DNA of 64,000 nucleotides, taken from positions 40,383,822 through 40,447,821 of the forward strand of contig OX439008.1 of NCBI GenBank assembly GCA_949316495.1, given 5' to 3'. Positions 25,801 through 32,368 of the stretch are shown piece after piece (the stretch's first letter is position 1; each line of letters starts with the position of its first letter). The position numbers and the translations under genes were made by a program. The notes under the pieces were generated by a model. That model had not been told where the DNA came from and ran no database searches. It saw nothing but the letters and a program-made list of their open reading frames with translations. This stretch comes from Amphiduros pacificus. Its lineage: Eukaryota; Annelida; Polychaeta; Phyllodocida; Hesionidae.

Positions 25801-28800
25801 CTGAAATGGTACTGTCATTATCATTAAAATATTTAGGAAATGACTTTTTCTTTTTCGTTTTACCAAGTATATTGTTGATTGTTTTCCAAGTATTCTTCAT
25901 ATCATCTTTATATTTATGAAATAATTTATTGTAATAATATTTTTGGGCCATTCTTATACATTTCTTTAAAATGCTATTATATGTATTTAGATTAATCTTA
26001 ATAGTGTTATATTCAACAGAACCAGGGTTTGTAGTTTTAAGTTTTCTGTATAAGTTATCTCTGAATTTTATCGATTTAATAATTCCGTATGTGATCCATT
26101 TTGATTTCTTATGTTTATATCTGTCAAATTTTACTGTTTTTTGTGGCATATGTTTTTTTCGGGCATTTTGAAAGACATCATGGAGTATATTGTAATTGAT
26201 ATTTGGATTAACTGTAGGATTATCACAATCTTATACTTAATACAAGTAGGTAATCATGCTTGCAAAGGTTGGATGCTATTGTCACAAAGAAATGGATGTA
26301 ATATTGTAGACAGTTTGGTAGCCATATTAACAATGCTGACACAAAAAGGTTGTCATGCATGCATGCATATAGGCAGCCTTGCTGAAACAGGCTGGTAGAA
26401 GTGTTGATAAAAATAATAACATTCAACTTGAGACAGGGAAGATTGAGCACAGTATCAACATAAAAACATATGATATGTCTTTCAATGTAATTAATTTGGT
26501 TTATTATTTTAGTCATTATATACTGTATGTGTGATTTGTTTTCAGGAGATCCTGGTGTACCTGGCAATGTTCATCCGCACAGAACCCAAGCTGTTTAATG
26601 AGATGCTGAGATTGAGGGTGGGACTGATTATACAGGTGATGGCTTCAGAACTGGCCAGGACCCTTAAATGTTCAGGTACCACACATATGAAACTCAACAC
26701 TTGCAATAAGCTGCTTGTGGGTTGCCATCTTGCCCCTTTGAAAACTGCACACAAAAAAACAAAAGTGCACAAAAATCTCTAAAATCCAATTCTTATAAAA
26801 ACAAGATGGTAACCCACAATCTTACTTTGCATTCTTTACTTCTCAAAGTAATGTAGTAGTGTGTAATGTATTGTTTGTTGTTTGTGGTGCAGGAGAGGAG
26901 GCGTCAGACCAGCTGCTCAACCTGAGTCCCTTCGAGATGAAGACATTATTACACCATATCCTCAGTGGGAAGGAGTTTGGTGTTGCTGCCGGTATGTACA
27001 CCAGACACAAGAAGAAGCTCGCTTTACAGGGGGTCACTATTATAAATCATGGACATATGGGGAGGGGGGGCTCTTCACAAATATGAGGCTCTTCATGGTG
27101 TAAATTGGGGTTACTATTGATGACGGACCTGTTGTTATTTTAAGGGAGGTGTGAAAGATTTAGTGACATGAGCCAGTAAAAAAGCCAAAAGTTTAATATT
27201 TTTAATGATTATTTTATCATAAAATGATGTCTGCCAGTCTGTATATCAATGTGTAACAATATCTTAATGTTAAGCACTGCAGTTTCCTATTCCAGAACTC
27301 TACATCTCTTTGCAGTTTATCATAAATATTTCCCAAATGTTTTGGGTTGAATTTGGCAACTTCTCAATATTTCAGGAGACTATTATGTTTGGGAATATAT
27401 TTAATGATAAATGCATTTTTAAATCTTAAAAGTGTTTGTATAGTTAATCACTTATAGTTTAGTCATTTAGTCAATTTTCCTCATCACTTGTTGTGATACA
27501 CAAGATGCAAAAATTATGTTTTTACAAATTTTAGACATTGACCATCCACTAAAACATCTGTTGGCCACAACAGAATGTTTATAGAATTTTTAAAATCTCA
27601 CATTTAGTATGCATTATCTGAGAGCAATATAACTATTATTATTATTGCTCTCAGGCATTATCCACCAAATATGTTTGTTCTTACCTGAGGCCAGGCAAAA
27701 AAGATCAATTAACACAGCACTTTGATTTTTTCTCTCCAAAAGTTGGTACTTTTTACCCAAAAAAACATGGGTGGGTGGCAAATAGAGGATTTTTTTCCTG
27801 GTCTCATCTTCATTTTAAATGGTCACAAAGTTTGTGCAGCACATTGTATTGTCTTTCAGCTTTTGTGTGTTTTGAATGTTTTTCCCACCAGGTGACAGTT
27901 CTTACAGTGAGGACATGTCGCTCTCTATATACACAGTGAGGTCTGGAGCATCCAGCCGTGTCCCAAGTAGAGCGCCTAGCTCAGCTTGTCCTCAGCTCAA
28001 CAAATTCAGACAGGACATCAAGGTCATGTGACTGCCATGTGATAACGCACTGCACTCTAATTGGTCCATGTCAGATATGGTTCTTTATGACACCCAAACA
28101 AGCAACCAGTTATATAAATTGAGTTTTCATGGAGATTAACTTTTATCTCTGGATATAAAATGCCAGAGACAAACCTACCGGTAATGCATTAAATATGACA
28201 AAATTCTAAGAAGAAGGTATGTTTGTTGGGAGAAAATGATGAATCATATCTACATATATACGTGTCTATTGTATGCACTTAGATGCCAAGTTTACTAAGA
28301 GGTGTAGGATAAATGGTGCTCCACAACCCATATACCACCAAACTGAGCATAACCTACTAAAGACACACTGGGGGATATAGAATTTATTTCTTATATTGGC
28401 AAATAAAATCACAGAAGGATAATAGAGAAAAGAAATGATATATTGAGGAGTGATTATAAGGTTTGCATATATTTGGTGTTTGTATGTGAGTTGGTGGAAT
28501 GCTGCTGATATGTATGAATATTGTAGCGTGTAAGTTGGTTTTAGTAATGTAGCCTTTTATCTCTTTCTTTCTCTAATAACACTTCAGACACTGACTCCGC
28601 ATTTGTCAGTGTGGGAGAACTGATCACTGGCGCAGAGAAGAGGAAAACTGTAAGTCAGTCTGGTCGCCACCTTTCAGCCATGGGAATCAGCATCGAGTTA
28701 TGTTTCTATAGTAACAACAGATTAACCCTAATCTCTTCTCAATACTCGTGATAAATAGTTTTGAGAACTATTTGCAAATACTAAGCTTTTTGGTTATTTT

Positions 28801-31800
28801 TTTTGAAGATTGTCATATCATCCTAAATTTTAAAGAAAACATGCTTTTCACTTGAAACAATATTTTTAAAAAATATTTTAACAAAATTGACATTATTTTC
28901 TACAGCATATAGAGGAATTACATCATACTAGTATACTCTGAATATATATACAGAATGTGAAGTTAAATTGAATAAGTATAGTTGATTCAAGAGATTTTAA
29001 ATTTTTCTTCCAGTATTATTTATTTTTTTATTTATTTTTTTTACATCAGGAAATGCAGATTTTAAAGTTCTAAGACAATTTCATAAGTGTATCACGAGTG
29101 AGGAGAACATATAATGTTTCTCCTAATTTAACTGTTTGATGTAATTTGCTAGTATTGATTTAGTATAGGAGTGAAAATGATTATTTATAGTTTTTTATTT
29201 ATAGTTTTTTTGTGTTTCTGTAGAACACATATTTTAGTGGCTTTATTATAAAAACCGCTATTTAAATAAAATTTCAATCCAATAGCAAATTTAAATTAAT
29301 ATCATGTATGGATTAAAAATATCCAACTTTTAAAATTCCCTGAAAGTAACTACTGGTAATTAAAATGCATATCGTGTTGTGTGAAACAGGCGTGACATCA
29401 GTTGTTATTGAGATTTATCTTGAAAGAATTGCTATAATTCTGATCAGATACAAAATGTCTTTTTCTCCAATTAGGTTCTGTCTCTATGCACAGAACCCTA
29501 GTTTGCAGCTCATTTTGGTCACTCTTTATATTCTTATAATCTTGCATTTAGAAATTGTAGTTGGGTGAACAGATCTGCTTTGGCTGCTGGGTCATGAGTT
29601 GTGAACGTGGCTTGGGATCTGTTATAGGCGATGTATTGATGATAACAAAGCATAAATCTTCCCAACCAGACCTCATGTCAGCATGCTTGGAAATTCAATC
29701 TGTCTTTCTTAGTATTAACTTCCCCTTATCTTTAAGAATATTTGTAGTTATGTGTTTAAGTGGAGGCTAAATATATATATATTGGATGATAATATATATC
29801 ATCCAGCAAACAATAACCATAAAAAAGTCAGGATTTTTTTGCATATCCAAATAGATATTTAGCTTCATCAGTTTATATAAGGACACATATCAATATTTAA
29901 TTACAGTCAGTATTTAACATTCTTCCCAAGATTATTGTTGGTTTTCTATCACTAATTTGTTATCAATTTAATTTTGTTCCATTAACATTGCTTTGCTTTC
30001 TTGTTAAACTTGTCTGAGATTATGTAACATTTTATGACTGTTATCTTTATCACAACTCAAGAAATAAAGCAGCATAAATACATGTATATTGATAGCAAAA
30101 TACAGAATATTAATATGTTTTACTTTGAGTGGATATATGATTACAATTCATTCAAGATTTACTTTAAAAAATAATAGATGAATTTTAATTAATATTATAC
30201 TTATAGTTTCTGTATGATGTAACTTTTAGTTGACCTCAGCCTTTTTTAAATTTGTAGACGGTAGATGAGCTGAACACTCTGCCACTGGACAGTAGCGCCC
30301 CCTCCCAGCTTCAGGAAAGTATGGACACTGACCGGCAGGGACAGTGGTTGCGGAGACGGCGTCTCGATGGTGCCCTCAACAGAGTTCCAGTCGGCTTCTA
30401 CTCAGAAATCTGGCAGGTCCTCCGACAGGTTAGTTATTATTTGTTTTTTAAGTACAATGTGCGAGAAACTGATGAAATGGCTCAAGATAAGTAAAACAAG
30501 ACTGTAGTCTTTTATAAAAAAATATGAATATATTACAATGTAGTTTAAAATTGATAATTGCTTATAATATGTTTTAGTATCATATAATCTGAGAAGATAA
30601 ACTCATCCAATGTAATGTTACTGAACATGGAAAACACAAGACAGTCCATTTTGGCACACAGCCAAGGTGGCCCAAAGTCTCACATAGATCACAATCATAG
30701 TCTTCTGTTTTTTTGTTCCCCAAACAAAGAACCCCTCTCTGGCCCCACCTGTGAGGTCGGCGCGTGAAACATTAGCAACAGACAAGGATGGATATCAAAT
30801 TATTTGATACGTCATGGTTGCTATGTTTTTTTGAACCACGAGGTTCCTTTAAGTCTGGTTTGATTAAATTCCAAACAAGTCAAGTCATTCTCTTGTCAGC
30901 CTCTGAAGAGTCACGCAGTGTGACGAAACGCGTCAGGCAAGCTTAGAATAATCTTAGAAATACAGCTCAGCGACTGAATACCACCAATAGCTTGTAATAA
31001 TTATATTATGTTTTTGATCTGAAAGAAGTAAGTAATTGATGAATACTATAAATATAAATGATTGTTTGCAGTGTCATGGGCTATCCATAGAGAACCATCT
31101 CCTCCAGCAAAGCCTAACAAGAGAGGTCAGTTCTAACTTCTGATATGGCTAGAATCCCTGAACCAAATATGTTGTGATTGATCGGACCAGCCCATGTATC
31201 TCAGTCACATCCTGGTCCTTATCTTTCTTAGTTAACCTCTTTAAATTCAATGTATATTCCATAAAAAGGTCAATTTGATTACAAATATTAAGCTTATATA
31301 CCTGTATATGTTAACGTTAATAATATTTAATTTTATAATAAAATAAGCTGTAATTCCAGGTTCCTTCTTTTGTTTAAAATAAATACACCTGTGCAAACCA
31401 TCATTAATACATGCAAAAACTACATTGTAAGCCACATACAAGTAAGAAAGTTAGAATCAGTGAAATGTCTGCATATTGTGTTTATATAGATGACGGCCGG
31501 GGAGATGAAGTTTTCCCTGCAGGTGGAGATGGTGCTGAACAGCATCCCGCAGCCAGAGTACCGGCAGCTGATGGTGGAAGCCATGATGGTTCTGTGCCTC
31601 ATCGTGTCACATGACACCAGCAACACCACCTGGGACCAGATCATATACATAGACAGGATGGTGCACAATGCCAACAACATCTTCATAGAGGAACAGGTAT
31701 GCTGCAATATATATATAGTGCAATCGTGGGTTACCATCTTAGTTTTTATTTTTTTATTCTTTTATTTTCTTATGGATTTTTTGGGGCACGTTTTGTGCAC

Positions 31801-32368
31801 TTCCGATCTTTTTGTGCACATTTGGTACGTTGTTTTTAATGGGGCAAGATGGTGACCCACAATCGGTCTGTGCCAGGTTACCCACACACAAGGCGCTGTG
31901 TTATTTGTTCACCCGATATCATTTTCTTACCTTGTTTTATATGGAAATATGGAATACATATTAAATGGATCTTAAAAATTGTAACCATTAATCATGTTTA
32001 ATTATATAAGGTAAATTGAGTTTATTTTAAACTCAAATGCCATGTTTTTGCCTCTTTGCTTGAAGTATAGTAACAATTAATTCCTCAAATGCAGTTATAA
32101 TTTTTTTTCTGAAATGCACTTTGACATGTGATCAGCTTTAAATACATATATTTCATTTATGTAAAGGTCAAATTGCACTTTTCAGAGGAAGTTAGGAGAT
32201 GAGAGCTTTATTGACCCAGTCAAGGGAGCCTCCGGACTCTGTGTAGACTTCTTTGACACTGCCCCTAGTGGAAGGTTTGGTACTATGTCATACCTGTGCA
32301 AAGCTGCTTTGCAAATGCTGAAGTTTCCAACGACTCAAGAGGGAAATCTAGACTGCATCGTGTCATAA
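3238..32368 (+). CDS. PHKA: Phosphorylase b kinase regulatory subunit alpha, complete gene
   Basis: Regulatory alpha subunit of the cytosolic (alpha-beta-gamma-delta)4 phosphorylase kinase, which activates glycogen phosphorylase. Each exon matches, in order, the alpha subunit as I recall it from vertebrates, from [12 protein letters not shown] to the C-terminal CIVS. There are 30 exon positions. With one member of each alternative pair and all cassettes the protein has 1,264 residues with exon 26a, or 1,241 with 26b; human PHKA1 is about 1,223. Phases close at every junction and no constitutive exon contains a frameshift or stop. The start at 3238 is chosen by the conserved N-terminus. The terminal CIVS is a CaaX-type prenylation signal, as known for vertebrate alpha. 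Candidate poly(A) signal AATAAA at 33740-33745. Introns carry a LINE, MITE-like elements, minisatellites and a hammerhead motif (listed separately). Gene orientation: divergent from 2473-2926, convergent with LIAS. Confidence 0.95.
3553..3939 (-). repeat. Dispersed repeat family S, copy 1
   Basis: About 390 bp matching, in reverse orientation and along its whole length, the copy at about 40425-40795. Shared landmarks include GTCCGGAT, CTGCAGGTTTGCTGAATGC, the GATGTTGTCACTGTCAAATG block and AATTGCAATTGAGCTGA. It directly follows a short (TTA)n run, has no coding capacity, and is probably a non-autonomous element. It carries a perfect TGACGTCA at 3795-3802. Confidence 0.75.
3947..4189 (-). CDS. 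Unexplained open frame in PHKA intron 1
   Basis: An open frame of up to 80 codons on the minus strand. From about residue 20 the peptide looks protein-like ([20 protein letters not shown], later [16 protein letters not shown]), and the DNA is richer in GC than its surroundings. I do not recognise the family. It could be the last exon of a nested gene, a retrocopy fragment, or coding remains belonging to the adjacent repeat. No convincing acceptor or link to the exons at 2473-2926 was found. Confidence 0.25.
   Translation of the reverse strand: MKSNSNARGDMKKKTIHLNFNYYRKVCLMFAGLKVYEIHLQISNTCQFLELQMKFLHVDMTPAMLFTQFDFEHDWESDST
4930..5165 (+). repeat. Dispersed repeat family S, diverged copy 2
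   Basis: Matches the 40495-40740 part of the family in the same order but with many substitutions. Shared landmarks are TTGTTTTCATGGCATGAG, GCAGGTTTGCTGGATGCATG, GAACATG and CAATGTGAGTAGTTT. An older insertion than the copies at 3553 and 40425. Confidence 0.55.
5938..6425 (+). repeat. 35-bp minisatellite built on the exon 2 donor site
   Basis: Fourteen copies by my count of a unit of about 35 bp containing AGCAGGTCAGTATTAG. The eight at 6151-6430 have a period of exactly 35. The first copy is the real exon 2/intron 2 junction (GAGCAG|GTCAGT at 5945/5946). Every copy therefore repeats the last bases of exon 2 and a near-consensus 5' splice site. Early copies are diverged and later ones nearly identical, so the array expanded mainly at its 3' end. 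Confidence 0.9.
11845..11989 (+). CDS. PHKA: PHKA exon 14a (alternative copy A)
   Basis: A 145-nt exon, phase 0 at its start and phase 1 at its end, following exon 13 (MPQ). It encodes [12 protein letters not shown], a variable middle, then [20 protein letters not shown]. Flanked by TCCTGCAG and GTCAGC. It covers the segment that in vertebrate PHKA reads roughly FIDQQQFYLALD ... RWRMTGQP. It is homologous to exon 14b. As 145 is not a multiple of three, including both copies or neither would break the frame into exon 15, so the copies must be mutually exclusive. Confidence 0.9.
11990..13210. other. PHKA: Intron between alternative exons 14a and 14b
   Basis: 1.2 kb with a decayed exon 14 copy at 12166-12205. 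Otherwise AT-rich with no recognised element. Confidence 0.5.
12166..12205 (+). pseudogene. PHKA: Decayed third copy of PHKA exon 14
   Basis: These 40 bases align without gaps to the 3' half of exon 14a, with 32 identities by my count. Translated in the matching frame they give N-W-T-K-L, a stop, then R-S-L-I-I-I-P, against [13 protein letters not shown] in 14a. No good donor follows. It appears to be a vestige of a further tandem exon duplication between 14a and 14b. Because the match is short, independent confirmation by alignment is desirable. Confidence 0.55.
13211..13355 (+). CDS. PHKA: PHKA exon 14b (alternative copy B)
   Basis: A 145-nt exon with the same phases as 14a. It encodes [12 protein letters not shown], a middle that differs from 14a ([13 protein letters not shown]), then [20 protein letters not shown]. 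Acceptor TTGTTGCCAG and donor GTAGGT are both strong. Its start (FLDHHQFY) is nearer than 14a to the vertebrate FIDQQQFY. Exon 15 opens with AT, so the shared final G of 14a or 14b completes a GAT (Asp) codon in either splice form. Confidence 0.9.
13740..14960 (+). repeat. 28-bp minisatellite, about 1.2 kb
   Basis: Tandem units containing GACTGAAGAACTAAGAGAGT plus GACTGTAG, usually 28 bp. They are mixed with a shorter 19-bp type (GACTGAAGAGTGACTGTAG) and a variant reading GACTGAAAATCCAAGAGAG. Roughly forty units, in the intron between PHKA exons 14b and 15. The tail at 14880-14990 is degenerate. Likely length-variable between individuals. Confidence 0.93.
15210..16399 (+). CDS. PHKA: PHKA exons 15-17
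   Basis: Exons 15210-15285, 16007-16095 and 16223-16399, about residues 573-685. Exons 15-16 carry the conserved [20 protein letters not shown] and [11 protein letters not shown] blocks. Exon 17 starts [12 protein letters not shown] and then becomes very basic and serine-rich. It includes RRKSSIRG, which fits the protein kinase A consensus R-R-x-S. The matching part of the vertebrate alpha subunit is a poorly conserved linker leading to phosphorylated regions. A regulatory role for RRKSS is inference. Confidence 0.9.
17390..19235 (+). CDS. PHKA: PHKA exons 18-20: three small cassette exons
   Basis: Exons 17390-17440 (51 nt), 18074-18148 (75 nt) and 19185-19235 (51 nt). All are phase 1 at both ends and multiples of three, and all open with AC so that the split codon is always GAC (Asp), as is also true of exon 21. 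Encoded peptides are [35 protein letters not shown] and onward, and [17 protein letters not shown]: serine-rich, low-complexity, with no strong match to vertebrate alpha. Any subset can be skipped without changing the frame, so alternative inclusion is likely. The calls rest on splice sites, phase and composition rather than on homology, which makes them less certain than the other exons. Confidence 0.7.
21226..22733 (+). CDS. PHKA: PHKA exons 21-23
   Basis: Exons 21226-21496, 21606-21842 and 22655-22733, about residues 745-940. Exon 21 starts with a serine/proline-rich tract, then enters a conserved helix pair ([20 protein letters not shown]). Exon 22 is strongly conserved: [19 protein letters not shown], then [20 protein letters not shown] and MPPEPREKI. 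Exon 23 gives [16 protein letters not shown] and ends in MLTQ. The intron after exon 22 begins with an 11-bp tandem repeat (21945-22520). The intron after exon 23 begins with tandem copies of the exon 23 end plus its donor. Confidence 0.93.
21945..22520 (+). repeat. 11-bp minisatellite (CCTTTGCNTNC)
   Basis: About fifty tandem units alternating CCTTTGCATAC, CCTTTGCTTAC and CCTTTGCCTGC, beginning about 100 bp after PHKA exon 22. Because 11 is not a multiple of three and the unit lacks stops, three forward frames and parts of the reverse frames stay open. The resulting 60-231 residue ORFs are artefacts. Confidence 0.92.
22722..22830 (+). repeat. 22-bp tandem repeat built on the exon 23 donor site
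   Basis: The exon 23 end and its donor (GCTGACACAG|GTAGGTAGCT) are followed at once by further copies of the 22-bp unit containing GTAGGTAGCTGTGCTGACAC, then by a degenerate copy. Weaker relatives recur at about 22926-22985 and 23268-23325, and perhaps at 26243-26400 beyond the LINE. Each good copy recreates CACAG|GTAGGT. Confidence 0.85.
22830..23578 (+). repeat. Dispersed repeat family R, three plus-strand copies
   Basis: Copies at about 22830-22925 (3' part), 22985-23272 and 23340-23578. Shared landmarks are GAGAAAGCCATCTGTGC, CCACCATTGTTACC, GATTGCCATTGT, GTCTCGACTGC.GTGATTGGT and a 3' end near TTATTATTAAGAT. Related copies are at about 42570-42750 (plus) and 53340-53650 (minus). Non-coding, probably a SINE or MITE, interleaved here with the 22-bp donor-site repeat. 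Confidence 0.7.
23589..26237 (-). mobile_element. 5'-truncated LINE (Jockey/CR1-type superfamily)
   Basis: Inserted antisense in PHKA intron 23. The 3' end (low coordinate) has a short (TTTGAG)n tail rather than poly(A). The reading frame runs from about 26230 to 24062. A six-base TAATAC flanks both sides (23583-23588 and 26238-26243), a candidate target-site duplication. The endonuclease domain is missing, as expected of incomplete reverse transcription. The uninterrupted frame suggests recent insertion. Confidence 0.85.
24062..26230 (-). CDS. LINE reverse transcriptase, C-terminal part of ORF2
   Basis: An open frame of 695 codons from the first Met (26149), and in frame upstream to 26230 without a Met. 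Order: a linker with [20 protein letters not shown]; reverse transcriptase blocks ([69 protein letters not shown], and the catalytic YADDT); then the thumb and connection region; then a C-terminal part ending in a cysteine-rich [13 protein letters not shown]. The [16 protein letters not shown] form and the lack of a visible RNase H place it among CR1/L2/Jockey-like LINEs; the exact clade needs a tree. It lacks the N-terminal endonuclease, so it is not a complete element. Confidence 0.93.
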   Translation of the reverse strand, partial: DCDNPTVNPNINYNILHDVFQNARKKHMPQKTVKFDRYKHKKSKWITYGIIKSIKFRDNLYRKLKTTNPGSVEYNTIKINLNTYNSILKKCIRMAQKYYYNKLFHKYKDDMKNTWKTINNILGKTKKKKSFPKYFNDNDSTISDKLEIANKFNHFFAEIGSKLAQEIIIPNNKSYKNYLKNKPNVTFHFENINEEHIEDIINNLKPKTSFGFDGISSQLVKTVKKPLIQPLTIIVNQMLYTGVFPDKLKLAKINPAYKKDDEMQFTNYRPISLLPALSKIFEKVIFIQLYSFFHRNKLFYTSQFGFRKEHSTDLAALEVIDRILVEMDKNDIPINMYLDLSKAFDTINHDILLHKLSHYGINGRALKLMESYLYNRQQYVEIDDVKSTTLTIQTGVPQGSILGPLLFIIYINDIASASNLFHLIVYADDTTLSGALRIISQQAGCEDLNIVINEELERINDWLKVNKLSLNITKTKFMIFHTPQRKNIPDLDLRINNTSIEQVKHFDFLGLILNENLSWHNHIDKISYKISRNIGIINKLKHFLPMSTRLTLYNTMILSYLNYGILAWGYSCKRIFRLQKKAVRIVNLSGYNSHTEPIFKVLKLLKVEDILKIQLLKFYYKYRHQSLPYYLQHLPLYQVMDIHNYPTRSYESIRYPKIQHTYMKKFIRYTVSQTVNDTPPCILDKIGTHSFQGYSKYIKMHIIDSYRTECDRLQCYVCERNS
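26546..26991 (+). CDS. PHKA: PHKA exons 24-25
   Basis: Exons 26546-26675 and 26893-26991, about residues 941-1016. They encode [20 protein letters not shown], then [20 protein letters not shown], and [20 protein letters not shown] followed by [10 protein letters not shown]. This is the most conserved stretch of the C-terminal half of the alpha subunit. Exon 25 ends in phase 1, which fits both alternative next exons (26a and 26b). A MITE-like element lies in the 217-nt intron between the two exons. Confidence 0.94.
26716..26817 (+). mobile_element. MITE-like element M1, copy 1
   Basis: 102 bp bounded by inverted repeats GTGGGTTGCCATCTTG and, on the other strand, GTGGGTTACCATCTTG (15 of 16 identical). 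The interior is A-rich with paired GTGCAC motifs. It lies in the short intron between PHKA exons 24 and 25. It is related to 31726-31860 in the opposite orientation. No clear target duplication. Confidence 0.65.
27104..27891. other. PHKA: PHKA intron 25
   Basis: AT-rich intron sequence before exon 26a. A short inverted arrangement (GAGAGCAATA ... TATTGCTCTC) occurs at about 27620-27655. No repeat or RNA gene recognised. Confidence 0.4.
27892..28022 (+). CDS. PHKA: PHKA exon 26a (alternative)
   Basis: 131 nt, phase 1 to phase 0. Acceptor TTTCCCACCAG, donor AAG|GTCATG (weak beyond GT). It encodes a serine-rich, low-complexity peptide ([19 protein letters not shown] ... [17 protein letters not shown]). 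The LNKFRQDIK end loosely recalls the vertebrate QLKSEIK. It cannot be spliced to exon 26b, because 26b would then be read in a frame with a TGA after eleven codons; it can join exon 27 directly. Confidence 0.65.
28588..28649 (+). CDS. PHKA: PHKA exon 26b (alternative)
   Basis: 62 nt, phase 1 to phase 0, with acceptor ACACTTCAG and donor GTAAGT. Joined to exon 25 it reads [20 protein letters not shown] and a final T, which resembles the vertebrate TDSNVSPAISIHEIG segment more than 26a does. It shares entry and exit phases with 26a, so exactly one of the two can be used between exons 25 and 27 (or a shorter form of 26a with another donor). This is the region before the known PKA-phosphorylated linker of the alpha subunit. 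Confidence 0.72.
28650..30257. other. PHKA: PHKA intron 26b
   Basis: 1.6 kb of very AT-rich sequence without a recognised element. A short inverted arrangement (ATATATATATTGGATGATAA then TATATCATCCA) occurs near 29771-29806. Confidence 0.4.
30258..32368 (+). CDS. PHKA: PHKA exons 27-30: C-terminal domain and CaaX end
   Basis: Exons 30258-30428, 31072-31125, 31490-31696 and 32186-32368 (stop TAA 32366-32368). Conserved blocks are [51 protein letters not shown] with [12 protein letters not shown], and [20 protein letters not shown]. In family knowledge this part contains calmodulin-responsive sequence and contacts the catalytic gamma subunit. The last four residues, CIVS, fit C-a-a-X; vertebrate alpha ends CAMQ and is farnesylated. 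X = S favours farnesylation by the usual rule (inference). Confidence 0.94.
30892..30941 (+). ncRNA. Hammerhead ribozyme motif (minimal, short helix III)
   Basis: All core parts occur in order: CTGAAGA (30903-30909, fits C-U-G-A-N-G-A); helix II GTCAC/GTGAC (30910-30914 with 30920-30924, loop GCAGT); GAAA (30925-30928); a very short helix III (ACGCGT, 30928-30933); and GTC (30932-30934), the predicted cleavage site after C. Helix I pairs GCCT (30899-30902) with AGGC (30935-30938) and, after a four-base bulge, CTT (30892-30894) with AAG (30939-30941). Helix III is self-complementary. Known small hammerheads in Penelope-like elements and retrozymes have such short helix III stems and can act as dimers. 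Lies in PHKA intron 27, sense strand. Only one copy was seen, so it is probably the remnant of a retroelement. Confidence 0.75.
31726..31860 (-). mobile_element. MITE-like element M1, copy 2
   Basis: 135 bp with inverted ends GTGGGTTACCATCTTA and, on the other strand, GTGGGTCACCATCTTG (14 of 16 identical). AATC flanks both sides, a possible 4-bp target duplication. Interior shares the GTGCACAAAA blocks of copy 1 when reversed. In PHKA intron 29. Confidence 0.65.

Noticed and set aside
30750-30775. Second, upstream hammerhead copy (GTCGGCGCGTGAAAC)
   Set aside because: It has a GAAAC, but neither the CTGANGA core nor a helix II can be placed, so a retrozyme-type tandem pair is not supported.
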